A DNA stretch of 64,000 nt from Psychrobacter sp. UBA3962 (lineage in GTDB: Bacteria; Pseudomonadota; Gammaproteobacteria; Pseudomonadales; Moraxellaceae), in the NCBI RefSeq assembly GCF_002385225.1, contig NZ_DGDC01000010.1:157157-221156 (forward strand). The letters are read 5' to 3'. The stretch's first letter is position 1. The number at the start of each line of letters is the position of its first letter. Below, one piece after another: positions 8,034 to 16,495 of this stretch. The notes under the pieces are model-generated. The model searched no databases and was not told the DNA's origin. It saw nothing but the letters and a program-made list of their open reading frames with translations. A program made the position numbers and the translations under genes.

Positions 8034-8085
8034 GTCAGCTTTAAAAGTCATCTCTAATACTTCCTGTTTTTGTATCTTTGACACT

Positions 8086-8112
8086 CATTGACCTTAGGTT
8101 AATGGGCTTTTA
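8086..8112 (+). terminator. Weak terminator-like hairpin after mini-ORF
   Basis: CATTGACC (8086-8093) pairs with GGTTAATG (8097-8104) with one G-U pair, followed by GGCTTTTA. It could end a transcript of about 290 bases starting near 7826. The U-run is short, so readthrough into rtcB is also possible. Confidence 0.35.
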
Positions 8113-8276
8113 TGCGTCTGTCATTTAACACAGTCTTTACTCTCATTTCTCTATTTGCTTTAGGCAAACCAATATAAATAAGCTTGTGTTGTCGCCATTT
8201 ATTCCAGTTGAATAAATACAGGATTTAGGGTCGGGCATAAGCTCAGTAAAATGAATAAAATTTAAGGTAAAACAAA

Positions 8277-9491
8277 ATGGGCATACAGCTAATTTTGAAT
8301 GAAAACAGTAAAAAAGGGGTGCCAGTTAAGGTTTATACCAAAGACATCGCCCAAGATGCCATCAAGCAATTACGCAATATGGCACAGCTTGAATTTGTCC
8401 ACTCGCACATTGCGGTGATGCCAGATGTGCATGTAGGTAAGGGAGCAACAGTAGGCAGCGTCATTCCAACCAAATCAGCGATTATTCCCGCAGCGGTTGG
8501 GGTAGATATTGGCTGTGGTATGAATGCGGTGCGTACCTCGTTAACCGCCAGTGATTTGCCAGACAGTCTAAGAGCGGTGCGCTCAGCGATAGAAAAGCAA
8601 GTGCCAGTTGGTTTTAATATGCACAATCAAATCACCGCCAAAGCCTCAACCCTTGATCCGCTTGGCAAGAGATTAAAGCCAATCACTGATAAGTATCCTG
8701 GGCTATTGAAGATGTTAAAAGGCTTTGAGCGTACTTGGGCAAAACAGCTGGGCACATTAGGCGGCGGCAACCACTTTATTGAGATTTGTCTCGATGAAAA
8801 TAACGATGTGTGGGTAATGCTACATTCAGGAAGTCGTGGCATTGGCAACTGCATCGGTCGCTACTTTATTAATTTGGCCAAAAAAGAACATCAATCTCGC
8901 TTTGGTCATGTGCCTGATAAAGACCTGTCCTACTTTGCCGAGGGCTCAAATAGCTTTGATGACTATGTGGAGGCGGTGCAATGGGCGCAAGATTATGCGG
9001 TGCAAAACCGTAAAGAGATGATGCGCTTGGTATTGGAGGCGATGCAATCGAAGCAGGCAGGCTTACCGCATTTCACGCTGACCAAAGAAGCCATCAACTG
9101 TCATCACAACTATGTGGAAGAAGAGACGCACTTTGGCGAGAGTGTCTATGTCACTCGGAAAGGCGCGATTAGTGCTTATGAAGGCGAGCTGGGTATTATT
9201 CCAGGCTCAATGGGTGCTAAGTCTTTTATCGTCCGAGGTCTGGGCAATGAAGAATCATTTTGCTCGTGCTCGCATGGGGCAGGGCGCAAAATGAGCCGAA
9301 CCAAAGCAGCTAAAACCTTTACAGTTGATGAGTTAAAAGCACAGACCGCAGGTGTTGAGTGCAAAAAAGACAAAAGTGTCCTCGATGAAATACCGGGTGC
9401 CTACAAAGACATTGATGAAGTCATGGACAACCAAAAAAGCTTGGTGGAAGTGGTGCATACCCTGAAGCAGGTGCTTTGTGTGAAAGGCTAG
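8277..9491 (+). CDS. rtcB: RNA-splicing ligase RtcB
   Basis: 404 residues. RtcB joins RNA 2',3'-cyclic phosphate (or 3'-phosphate) ends to 5'-hydroxyl ends using GTP and Mn. The Mn-binding block GVDIGCGM has Asp77 and Cys80; GGGNHFIE (about 162-169), HSGSRGIGN (about 183-191), the SAYEGELGIIPGSMGAK block (about 299-315) and the SHGAGR segment with the presumed guanylylated His333 are all present, so the enzyme should be active. AAGG before the ATG serves as ribosome site. No rtcA, rtcR or sigma54 promoter is seen nearby, so the stress-inducible arrangement of E. coli is not evident. Confidence 0.95.
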   Translation: MGIQLILNENSKKGVPVKVYTKDIAQDAIKQLRNMAQLEFVHSHIAVMPDVHVGKGATVGSVIPTKSAIIPAAVGVDIGCGMNAVRTSLTASDLPDSLRAVRSAIEKQVPVGFNMHNQITAKASTLDPLGKRLKPITDKYPGLLKMLKGFERTWAKQLGTLGGGNHFIEICLDENNDVWVMLHSGSRGIGNCIGRYFINLAKKEHQSRFGHVPDKDLSYFAEGSNSFDDYVEAVQWAQDYAVQNRKEMMRLVLEAMQSKQAGLPHFTLTKEAINCHHNYVEEETHFGESVYVTRKGAISAYEGELGIIPGSMGAKSFIVRGLGNEESFCSCSHGAGRKMSRTKAAKTFTVDELKAQTAGVECKKDKSVLDEIPGAYKDIDEVMDNQKSLVEVVHTLKQVLCVKG

Positions 9492-9552
9492 ATATCCTAA
9501 GTGCTAAAGCCTAGATAGCTAGGGGTAAGTTTTTAAACCAAGGAGAACAGAT

Positions 9553-9681
9553 ATGCTAGTAAATAATAAACAGCCCTTAGTGGCAAATAATAAAATCTAT
9601 AAAACAACACTATGTTTAGGACAAATTTATGAGCTTAAAACAAACTCTAAAACTGGCGAAACAGTTAGAAAATCAGAGTAA
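9553..9681 (+). CDS. Possible 42-residue small ORF overlapping the next gene
   Basis: ATG 9553 preceded by AAGGAGA (9540-9546), a better ribosome site than that of the ORF it overlaps, and ending at TAA 9679-9681. The product is 42 residues, Lys/Asn-rich, without motif. It overlaps the 84-residue ORF at 9629 by 53 bases in another frame. It may be a translated leader coupling translation of that gene, or a chance ORF. Confidence 0.3.
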   Translation: MLVNNKQPLVANNKIYKTTLCLGQIYELKTNSKTGETVRKSE

Positions 9682-9883
9682 TAAACAGGTAGGTAGTAAT
9701 AAAGACGCTGCCAATTTAAGCGCTTTAAAAAATGCAACCAAGACTCGTAATCATCTGGCTTTTAACCCCCTGCTTAAAAAGGGTGGGGTGCATCAAAAAG
9801 ATGATGTTGAAGCGGTGCGTAAGAGAAAGCGCCGTGAGACTAAGCAAAGTCTGCGTCAGAAAGACTGGTTATCAGAGCTATAA
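9629..9883 (+). CDS. Hypothetical basic 84-residue protein
   Basis: 84 residues, strongly basic, especially the C-terminal half (about 44-80) with NPLLKKGGVHQK and VRKRKRRETKQSLRQ. Basic tails of this kind suggest RNA or ribosome contact, and the neighbour is the RNA ligase rtcB, but I do not recognise the family. It is not the PrfH release factor that often accompanies rtcB. TTAGGA at 9616-9621 is the ribosome site. The ORF at 9553 enters it in another frame. Confidence 0.6.
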   Translation: MSLKQTLKLAKQLENQSNKQVGSNKDAANLSALKNATKTRNHLAFNPLLKKGGVHQKDDVEAVRKRKRRETKQSLRQKDWLSEL

Positions 9884-9944
9884 AAGGTTTGATTTACAGC
9901 TTAGTGAATAAACTTTTAACTAGAAATTTTAGATATTAGTTTAA

Positions 9945-10012
9945 GGGTAAACCTAGTAGAATAGGCGAGTATTTAAGACCTATACTTATTTAATTTAAGT
10001 AAAGGTTTACCC
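9945..10012 (+). promoter_or_regulatory. Long hairpin leader of ppnP
   Basis: GGGTAAACCT (9945-9954) is perfectly complementary to AGGTTTACCC (10003-10012). The right arm ends five bases before the AAGGAGG ribosome site (10018-10024). Inside, ATAGG/CCTAT (9961-9965, 9979-9983) and AGTAT/ATACT can pair but overlap, giving alternative structures. No known riboswitch class recognised. Confidence 0.45.
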
Positions 10013-10028
10013 ATTCTAAGGAGGGCCT

Positions 10029-10313
10029 ATGCCAAGCGTTAATCAGTATTTTGATAATAAAGTGACTTCAATTGCCTTTCAAACGGCCACCAAACCTGCG
10101 ACTGTGGGTGTCATGGAAATCGGTGAGTATGAGTTTGGCACCAGTGAATTTGAAACCATGACTGTGGTGAGCGGTTCATTAACCGTCAAACTTCCAGGCT
10201 CTGATGAGTTTGTGACTTATGAGGCCGGTCACAGCTTTACCATTGAAGCCAATCAAAAGTTCCAAGTGAAAGTTGCGGTCGAGACGGCTTATCTTTGCAC
10301 TTATGGTAAATAG
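10029..10313 (+). CDS. ppnP: Pyrimidine/purine nucleoside phosphorylase PpnP
   Basis: 94 residues, a single small cupin. PpnP (formerly YaiE, DUF1255) splits many nucleosides with phosphate into base and ribose 1-phosphate. The family start NQYFDNKVTSI, the core GVMEIGEYEFGT, the MTVVSGSLTVKLPG strand pair and YEAGHSFTIEANQKFQVK are present in order, and length matches. AAGGAGG at 10018-10024 is an unusually strong ribosome site lying directly after a long hairpin. A terminator follows at 10393. Confidence 0.93.
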   Translation: MPSVNQYFDNKVTSIAFQTATKPATVGVMEIGEYEFGTSEFETMTVVSGSLTVKLPGSDEFVTYEAGHSFTIEANQKFQVKVAVETAYLCTYGK

Positions 10314-10626
10314 CACTTGTCGAAAATAGCACAGCTGTCAAATGCTTTAATAGCAGATACTCAGTTGAAGCTAATTGGCGATAGCTTGTAAAAAGGCAAC
10401 AAACTTCGGTTTGCTGCCTTTTTTATTATTGTTATTAATGATACATTTTGTATTGAAATAAGTTTTGAAATCGGTTATTAATAGAAGGGTTAAAAGGAAA
10501 TTAACGGTATATAGCCCTCAAAATAGATACTCCTCCTAAATAGGGTAAGGGGGCAAGGGTCAGGACTTTTTTGCGGAGCCCACATGCTCCCCCTTCATCA
10601 ATAACTTAGCTAAAGGAATAGCGATT
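10314..10626. other. Intergenic region between ppnP and acyl-CoA synthetase
   Basis: 313 bases. The first part holds the ppnP terminator. The second holds an imperfect long-range pairing of AAGGGGGCA (10547-10555) with TGCTCCCCCTT (10585-10595), of doubtful meaning, and the AAGGA ribosome site of the next gene. No small gene seen. Confidence 0.45.
10393..10425 (+). terminator. Rho-independent terminator after ppnP
   Basis: AAGGCAACAAAC (10393-10404), TTCG loop, GTTTGCTGCCTT (10409-10420), one mismatch, followed by a T-run. A UUCG-type tetraloop makes it stable. Confidence 0.85.
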
Positions 10627-12282
10627 ATGTCAGTGACTACAGTAAAGTCTAGTGCTTCTCAAAACTATGCTGATTTTTATCAAGCATTCACTCCACACGC
10701 TCTTATTAAAGAAATCTTTAATGACCATCCGCAAGATCAATTTAACGCCTATTTAGCTTGTTGTGGTAGACATGTTCGTAACGGCTTAGGTAATAAGGTG
10801 GCTTTGGTTCATGAAGATACCGAGCAAAAAATCACCCAGCTTACTTTCAACGAGCTAGATAAAAAGAGTGCTCAAGTGGCCCATATGTTACAAAGCTATG
10901 GGGTAAAAAAAGGCGATAGGGTGGCTACTATGCTGCCCCGTACGCCAGAGCTGCTTATTATTGTTTTTGCAACTTGGCGTATTGGTGCGATTTATCAGCC
11001 GCTATTTACCGCTTTTGGGGTAGAGTCCATCGAGTACAGACTGGAGAAGGCCGATACTAAGGTGGTGTTTACCAATCTTGAGAACCGAGCGAAGTTTGAG
11101 GGTATTGCTAACTTACCAAAAATGGTGTTGTTCACCAAAGAAGGTGAGGCGACCGATGCCTATCCAGATGCTAATTTTAAGGATATTGAGACTTTTGATA
11201 CTGACTTTGAGGCGGTGATATTAGATACCGACGCGCCATTTTTACAGATGTTTACTTCAGGCACCGTGGGCAAGTCAAAAGGGGTGAGTGTGCCTCTTGC
11301 TGCCTTACCAACGTTTTATTTATATATGCGCTATGCCATTGACTTACAACAAACAGATAACTACTGGAATATGGCGGATCCAGGCTGGGCGTATGGCTTA
11401 TATTATGCCATTACCGGTCCTTTATTAATGGGAGTAACCACTCACTTTAATGAAATGGGCTTTGATGCTCAGAACACCCTTGATTTTCTAGTGCGTCATA
11501 AAATTACCAATATTGCCTCATCGCCAACTGCTTTTAGAATGATGAAGTCTAGTGGCGTGTTTGAAAATGTCGCAGATAAATTATCCTTACGTGTTGCTAA
11601 CTCAGCTGGCGAGACCTTGAATACCGAAGTGGTCAACTGGGTCGAAGAGAACCTGGGCTGTACAGTGTTTGACCAATATGGGCAGACAGAGACGGGCATG
11701 ACCTGCTGTATGCACCATGCATTGACTCATGAAGCCCCTATAGGCAGCATGGGTGTGCCTATGCCAGGACATAAACTGGTGGTGCTTGATGATAACTTAC
11801 AACCGGTTGCGGACGGTACGCAAGGTCAATTGGCAGTAGTGGTCAGCGAGTCGCCAGCCTTTTACTTTAGGGGCTATAGCTGGGATGAAAAACAAGCTTT
11901 CTCAGGCGATTACTATTTGACTGGTGATGTGGTCGAGCGGCATGAAGATGGCACCTTCTGGTTTGCTGGGCGTGATGACGACATTATCATTACCGCAGGC
12001 TATCGCATTGGGCCTACCGATGTAGAGAACTGTATGATGGAACATGAGGCAGTTGCTGAGTCGGCAGCGGTGGGTGTGCCAGATGAGATGCGTGGTCATG
12101 TCATTAAGTCATTTGTGGTCCTAAAACAAGGTATTATGGGTACCGAGGAGCTGGTTAGCGAGATTAAGGCTTTGGTGCAAAAGCGCCTTTCGGCCCATGC
12201 TTACCCACGTTTTGTTGAATTTGTCGAGGCCTTACCAAAGACGCCTAGTGGTAAAATCCAGCGTTTTTTATTGCGTCAATAA
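10627..12282 (+). CDS. AMP-forming acyl-CoA synthetase
   Basis: 551 residues, ANL superfamily: activates a carboxylic acid as acyl-AMP, then forms the CoA thioester. The P-loop MFTSGTVGKSKG (about 213-224), the YGQTETG motif, the hinge YLTGDVVERHEDGTFWFAGR and the catalytic lysine region PKTPSGKIQRF at the C-terminus are intact. The DPGWAYGLYYAI segment recalls acetyl/medium-chain synthetases, but the substrate cannot be told. It is followed by an SDR dehydrogenase 96 bases downstream, suggesting a fatty-acid or branched-chain acid degradation pair. AAGGA precedes the ATG. Confidence 0.88.
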   Translation: MSVTTVKSSASQNYADFYQAFTPHALIKEIFNDHPQDQFNAYLACCGRHVRNGLGNKVALVHEDTEQKITQLTFNELDKKSAQVAHMLQSYGVKKGDRVATMLPRTPELLIIVFATWRIGAIYQPLFTAFGVESIEYRLEKADTKVVFTNLENRAKFEGIANLPKMVLFTKEGEATDAYPDANFKDIETFDTDFEAVILDTDAPFLQMFTSGTVGKSKGVSVPLAALPTFYLYMRYAIDLQQTDNYWNMADPGWAYGLYYAITGPLLMGVTTHFNEMGFDAQNTLDFLVRHKITNIASSPTAFRMMKSSGVFENVADKLSLRVANSAGETLNTEVVNWVEENLGCTVFDQYGQTETGMTCCMHHALTHEAPIGSMGVPMPGHKLVVLDDNLQPVADGTQGQLAVVVSESPAFYFRGYSWDEKQAFSGDYYLTGDVVERHEDGTFWFAGRDDDIIITAGYRIGPTDVENCMMEHEAVAESAAVGVPDEMRGHVIKSFVVLKQGIMGTEELVSEIKALVQKRLSAHAYPRFVEFVEALPKTPSGKIQRFLLRQ

Positions 12283-12378
12283 GATATAGTATAGGAGGGC
12301 TTGACCAAAGAGGTATCCCTTGATTACTTTTTTGATGGGTCATTTTTTAGTTAAATAAAAATATTAGAAGGATTTTAT

Positions 12379-13155
12379 ATGAAAACTGAATCACAAACTT
12401 TTATCGTAACCGGAGGCGCTTCAGGCCTTGGTGAAGCCACCACTAGAGAATTGGTCTCACGCGGAGCTAATGTGGTCATCGCTGATCTAAATGAAGAGGC
12501 GGGTGCGGCATTGGCTAAGGAATTAGGGGAGTCTGTACGCTTTGTCCGCTGCGATGTCACCAGTGGTGAGCAGGTTCAAACTGCGGTTGAAACTGCAGAA
12601 AAAGAGTTTGGTGGTTTGGCTGGTAGCGTCAACTGTGCAGGGATTGCTATTGTACAAAAGCTATTGGACCGAGATAATAATCCAGCAGACCTAGATCAAT
12701 TTAATAAAGGGGTTCAGATCAACCTAACAGGCAGCTTTAATGTGGCTCGCCTTGTGGCCTCAAGCATTGCTAAGCGAGTAGCCGCCGAGGGTGGACCTAA
12801 TAACGAGGACCAAGGTATTATTATCAATACAGCATCTATCGCGGCGTTTGATGGTCAAGTAGGACAAGCCAGCTATTCTTCGTCTAAGTCAGGCGTAGTA
12901 GGCATGATGCTACCTTTAGCGCGTGAATTGACCCGTCATGGTATCCGAGTGATGACCATTGCTCCTGGTATTTTTGCCACACCTATGATGGCAGGCTTAC
13001 CTGAAAAAGCACAAGAGCAATTGAAAGCCAGTGTGCCTTATCCTAAGCGTTTAGGTGATCCGACGGAGTTTGCAAAATTAGTAGTCCATATCATTGAAAA
13101 CGCTTATCTAAATGCTGATGTCATTCGTTTGGATGGCGCAATTAGAATGACCTAA
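12379..13155 (+). CDS. Short-chain dehydrogenase, probable 3-hydroxyacyl-CoA dehydrogenase
   Basis: 258 residues, classical SDR. The cofactor motif TGGASGLG is at 11-18, Asp36 suggests NAD rather than NADP, and the catalytic Ser153, Tyr166 and Lys170 (YSSSK) are present. The sequence resembles the type II 3-hydroxyacyl-CoA (2-methyl-3-hydroxybutyryl-CoA) dehydrogenase group, including the APGIFATPMMAGLP segment. With the upstream acyl-CoA synthetase this suggests oxidation of short or branched acyl-CoAs (inference). AAGGA lies before the ATG, and a terminator follows. Confidence 0.88.
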   Translation: MKTESQTFIVTGGASGLGEATTRELVSRGANVVIADLNEEAGAALAKELGESVRFVRCDVTSGEQVQTAVETAEKEFGGLAGSVNCAGIAIVQKLLDRDNNPADLDQFNKGVQINLTGSFNVARLVASSIAKRVAAEGGPNNEDQGIIINTASIAAFDGQVGQASYSSSKSGVVGMMLPLARELTRHGIRVMTIAPGIFATPMMAGLPEKAQEQLKASVPYPKRLGDPTEFAKLVVHIIENAYLNADVIRLDGAIRMT

Positions 13156-13193
13156 TTTGGCAGTAATTGAAGATTGATAGCATTGATAACAAG

Positions 13194-13229
13194 AAGGCTG
13201 TGCCTATAAATAGGGTGCAGCCTTTTTTA
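13194..13229 (+). terminator. Rho-independent terminator
   Basis: AAGGCTG (13194-13200) pairs with CAGCCTT (13218-13224). An inner CCTA/TAGG stem extends it, and a T-run follows. Ends the acyl-CoA synthetase/dehydrogenase unit. Confidence 0.8.
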
Positions 13230-13376
13230 TTGTTGGCTAAGGCATATCAGGAGCCAAGTTACAGGCAGTAACTATTTTGCTAAACGGGCGCACTGTGTTA
13301 ATTATTGCCCCTCTTTAAAATAAAAGACACTTATCCATTTATTGCCATTCCCCTTTGACTTTATCTAGAGGCTTTT

Positions 13377-14504
13377 ATGAGTACGTCAAAATCTACCCCA
13401 AAGTCTACAACTTCAAAAAATACTGCTTTGGAGGCACAAGCTGAACACGATATTCGTCATAACTATGAGGCTTTAGCAAAAAAAGCTAAGTTACGATATG
13501 TTAGTGATGAGGAGCCAGGATATACCCGAGTACGGTGGGGCAAAGGTTTTAGTTACCGAGATGGGCAGGGGAATACCGTTAGAAGTAAACAACTGCGCGA
13601 GCGTTTTGATTCGCTAGCCATCCCCCCTATGTGGTCTGAGGTTTGGATTTGTCATTATGATAATGGGCATTTGCAATGTACCGGAAGGGATGAAAAAGGC
13701 CGTAAGCAATACTTATATCATGAGCTGTGGAATAAGGTCCGTGACGAAGCTAAGTTTGAGGCAATGATTGGCTTCGGAGATAAGCTTCCAGTACTAAGAG
13801 CACAAGTAGAACAGGATTTGCAGTCAGAGACGCTTAGTCGAGAGAACGTATTAGCAGCCGTGGTAAAGCTGTTAGAAACCACGCTAATTCGTATTGGCAA
13901 CGACCGATATGCTAAGCAGAATAAAAGCTATGGTTTGAGCACCTTAAGAAGTAAGCATGTGACAGAAACCGAGGACGGCTTAGCTTTTGATTTTGTGGGT
14001 AAAAGCGCTAAAGATCATCATATTGAGCTTGAAGATGAGCGTTTGATACAGATAGTAAATACCTGTTCTGACTTACCAGGCTATCGTATTTTTAAATACC
14101 TAGATGAACAGGGTAAGAAACAGGTGGTGGAAAGCGACGATATCAATGAGTATCTACGTGAGCACACTGGAGAGGAATATAGTGCCAAAGATTTTCGAAC
14201 CTGGATGGCCTCGGTGTTAGCCGCTGAGTACCTGTATCAGCATGCTAACTCAGCAGTTTTAGACAGCGAGCCGAATAGTAAAGAACGTCAGCAGCTGGTG
14301 GTGGATATGGTAAAACAAGTGGCTGATAGCCTGGGTAATACCCCCAGTGTTTGCCGTGCCTCTTATATCCATCCCAAAGTTATCAATAGATTTTTAGAAA
14401 AAACCTTTATTGAAAGCTATAAAAAGGGCTATCGGGGACGCACCCGGAAGTTTCAACAGCTTAATGAGAAAGCATTGTTGGCATTTTTAACCTCAAGCGA
14501 GTAA
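13377..14504 (+). CDS. Bacterial (poxvirus-type) DNA topoisomerase IB
   Basis: 375 residues. Type IB enzymes relax supercoils by a 3'-phosphotyrosyl nick. The N-terminal domain holds GKGFSYRDGQGN and LAIPPMWSEVWIC. The catalytic domain has the RIGNDRYAKQNKSYGLSTLR block with an active-site Arg, KSAKDH, the DFRTWMAS block and the nucleophile in SYIHP (Tyr330). All catalytic residues I expect are there. A Ser/Thr/Lys-rich, probably disordered, N-terminal 20 residues precede the core. Type IB is present only in some bacteria and is not the essential topA. Stands alone, followed by cls. Confidence 0.92.
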   Translation: MSTSKSTPKSTTSKNTALEAQAEHDIRHNYEALAKKAKLRYVSDEEPGYTRVRWGKGFSYRDGQGNTVRSKQLRERFDSLAIPPMWSEVWICHYDNGHLQCTGRDEKGRKQYLYHELWNKVRDEAKFEAMIGFGDKLPVLRAQVEQDLQSETLSRENVLAAVVKLLETTLIRIGNDRYAKQNKSYGLSTLRSKHVTETEDGLAFDFVGKSAKDHHIELEDERLIQIVNTCSDLPGYRIFKYLDEQGKKQVVESDDINEYLREHTGEEYSAKDFRTWMASVLAAEYLYQHANSAVLDSEPNSKERQQLVVDMVKQVADSLGNTPSVCRASYIHPKVINRFLEKTFIESYKKGYRGRTRKFQQLNEKALLAFLTSSE

Positions 14505-14559
14505 TCTATCGCTAAGCTCTGTATTCTTAATAATAAATACCCAACCAGTCGTATAACTT

Positions 14560-16320
14560 ATGGCTCCATTTGCACTTTCTTCTTACGTCCTGACGGCTCA
14601 AGCAGATTTAGTCCAGCTACTAGATCGGATTATGACGTCGCTAGAATCTTTCTCAGCAGGCAACTGGGCTTGGTTGGGGGTAGCCATTCACCTGGTGCTA
14701 ACCATTTTTATGGTGGTGCGTATTTTATCAACGCAGCGCAATACAGGTATCGCTATCGCTTGGTTGGTTCTGCTATTTGCCATTCCTTTTTTTAGTATTA
14801 TTGCTTACATGTTAGTGGGCGAGCCTTATCTGGGTAAGAGCTATAAGCTACGTAACTCACAAGCCCAAGATATGTTAAATGGAGTGGCCAAACGTCAAGA
14901 TATACAGCTAGCAAAAGTGGATGATACTCTATCTGAGCGCTATCAAGGTGTGAGCCGTATTGGTACATTTGATACTGGTTTTGGGGTTTATGATAACCAC
15001 AGCATGCAGCTATTAACTTCTGCAGATAGTACTTTTGACACTTTAATACAAGATATAAATAATGCCTCCACCTTAATCTTGATGGAGTTTTATATTATTT
15101 ACCCCAAAGGCCGAGTCCAAGAAGTGTTTCAGGCTTTAATTGAAGCGGTTCAAAGAGGGGTAGAGTGTCAAGTTTTGGCTGATAGTGTGGGAAGCTTTAG
15201 CTTCTTTGCCGATGATTGGCATGAAAAGCTGGTCGAAGCGGGGGTTATTATTCATCAGTCCTTACCCGTCGGTCTGTTTAAAACTTTATTAAAACGCAGT
15301 GATCTACGTAATCACCGAAAGATTGTGGTGATTGATGATGATATTGGTTATACCGGTAGTTTTAACTTAGTTGATCCTGAGTTTTTTAAACAAGACAAAG
15401 CCGTGGGGCAATGGATTGATCTGATCATGCGCATTCAAAGTGATAATGCGGTGAGTGTAGTCACGGCGTTGGCAGCGGTTAGCGTTACCGATATTGGGGC
15501 AGAAAGCACGCGTAATCTAGAGCAGCTTGGCTATCGGATTGAAAATAATATCAATATGTATACCCGTAAGTTGTATCGCCCCAAGCCTGCAATTAATGAC
15601 ATTAATGATAAGGCATCCGGCTATTTGGCCAGACAAATATCCTCCCTTAATTTAAGTGATGAATATGGTCATGACTTTAAGGCCTCAGAGCAAGATCCTG
15701 ATTATGAGGTAGATTCAGACCCAAGCTTACCGGATTATATGCGGGCTATTGCCAATATGCCGGTGATAGACAATGTGATGGCTCAGGTTATCCCTTCAGC
15801 TCCGCGTATTACCGAACATGTAATTTATAATACTCTATTGACGATTTTTCATAGGGCAGATCACCGCATCCAGATAACCACCCCTTATTTCGTGCCGGAT
15901 GAAGCCTTATTGGCCGCTTTAACCACAGCTGCAAAAAGGGGAGTAGAGGTTACGTTAATTTTACCCAAAAAAGTAGACTCCTTTTTTGTACAGCATGCTT
16001 CACAGGCCTCTTATTCAATACTGATGGAAGCGGGAGTCAAGATAGCTTTATTTAAAGGCGGCTTGCTACATGCCAAGACAGTGGTTATTGATGATGATTA
16101 TTGCTTGTTTGGCACAGTAAATATGGACATGCGTAGCTTTTATTTAAATATGGAAATTAGCTTGGCGCTGTATACCCCAAGTATCGTAAAGCAGGTTTAT
16201 GCTTGCCAACAGGCTTACTTAACTCAGTGTGAGCTGTTACAGTGGGATGAGTGGGAAAGTCGACCCACCTACAAGCAGCTTTTTGACTCAGGGATACGCT
16301 TATTTAGCCCGTTACTATAA
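14560..16320 (+). CDS. cls: Cardiolipin synthase (phospholipase D family)
   Basis: 586 residues. Two N-terminal membrane helices (about 30-90) precede two phospholipase D domains. The first HKD motif is around residue 253 (NHRKIVVIDDDIGYTGSFN) and the second around 503 (LHAKTVVIDDDYCLFGTVNMD), each His-x-Lys intact. It condenses two phosphatidylglycerols into cardiolipin at the inner membrane. It is about 100 residues longer than E. coli ClsA as I recall it; the extra lies mainly between the two PLD domains (about 340-410), a charged stretch rich in Asp and Ser. No close operon partner. Confidence 0.9.
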   Translation: MAPFALSSYVLTAQADLVQLLDRIMTSLESFSAGNWAWLGVAIHLVLTIFMVVRILSTQRNTGIAIAWLVLLFAIPFFSIIAYMLVGEPYLGKSYKLRNSQAQDMLNGVAKRQDIQLAKVDDTLSERYQGVSRIGTFDTGFGVYDNHSMQLLTSADSTFDTLIQDINNASTLILMEFYIIYPKGRVQEVFQALIEAVQRGVECQVLADSVGSFSFFADDWHEKLVEAGVIIHQSLPVGLFKTLLKRSDLRNHRKIVVIDDDIGYTGSFNLVDPEFFKQDKAVGQWIDLIMRIQSDNAVSVVTALAAVSVTDIGAESTRNLEQLGYRIENNINMYTRKLYRPKPAINDINDKASGYLARQISSLNLSDEYGHDFKASEQDPDYEVDSDPSLPDYMRAIANMPVIDNVMAQVIPSAPRITEHVIYNTLLTIFHRADHRIQITTPYFVPDEALLAALTTAAKRGVEVTLILPKKVDSFFVQHASQASYSILMEAGVKIALFKGGLLHAKTVVIDDDYCLFGTVNMDMRSFYLNMEISLALYTPSIVKQVYACQQAYLTQCELLQWDEWESRPTYKQLFDSGIRLFSPLL

Positions 16321-16495
16321 TGCTTAAATTACTGATAGGAATGGCTATTTTATAAATTTTAAATGCGGTAGAATATCGGCTATTTTTTATTCGGACCGTT
16401 CTATTAAAGTGCCTGATTATTTGGTTTTAGTGTTTTTAACAATGCTTATAAAGTAGTCTAAGGCTGCAATTTTTTAAGGTGATCATAGGTTGATT

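Larger units (their letters stand above)
7710..8276. other. 567-base gap holding a promoter, a mini-ORF and hairpins
   Basis: The largest gap in the first third of the window. It contains a hairpin after pmpB (7772-7812), a near-consensus sigma70 promoter (7791-7819), an FNR-like site (7892-7905), a 30-codon ORF (7941-8033), a hairpin (8086-8104) and an inverted repeat (ATTTATTC at 8197-8204 with GAATAAAT at 8210-8217) shortly before rtcB. A 16-base direct repeat (TTTGAGCTAGTA) occurs near 7737-7764. Confidence 0.6.

Noticed and set aside
10547..10595. G-rich/C-rich pairing before the acyl-CoA synthetase as a riboswitch
   Set aside because: Interrupted stem with a bulge and long loop; no known class and no overlap with the ribosome site.
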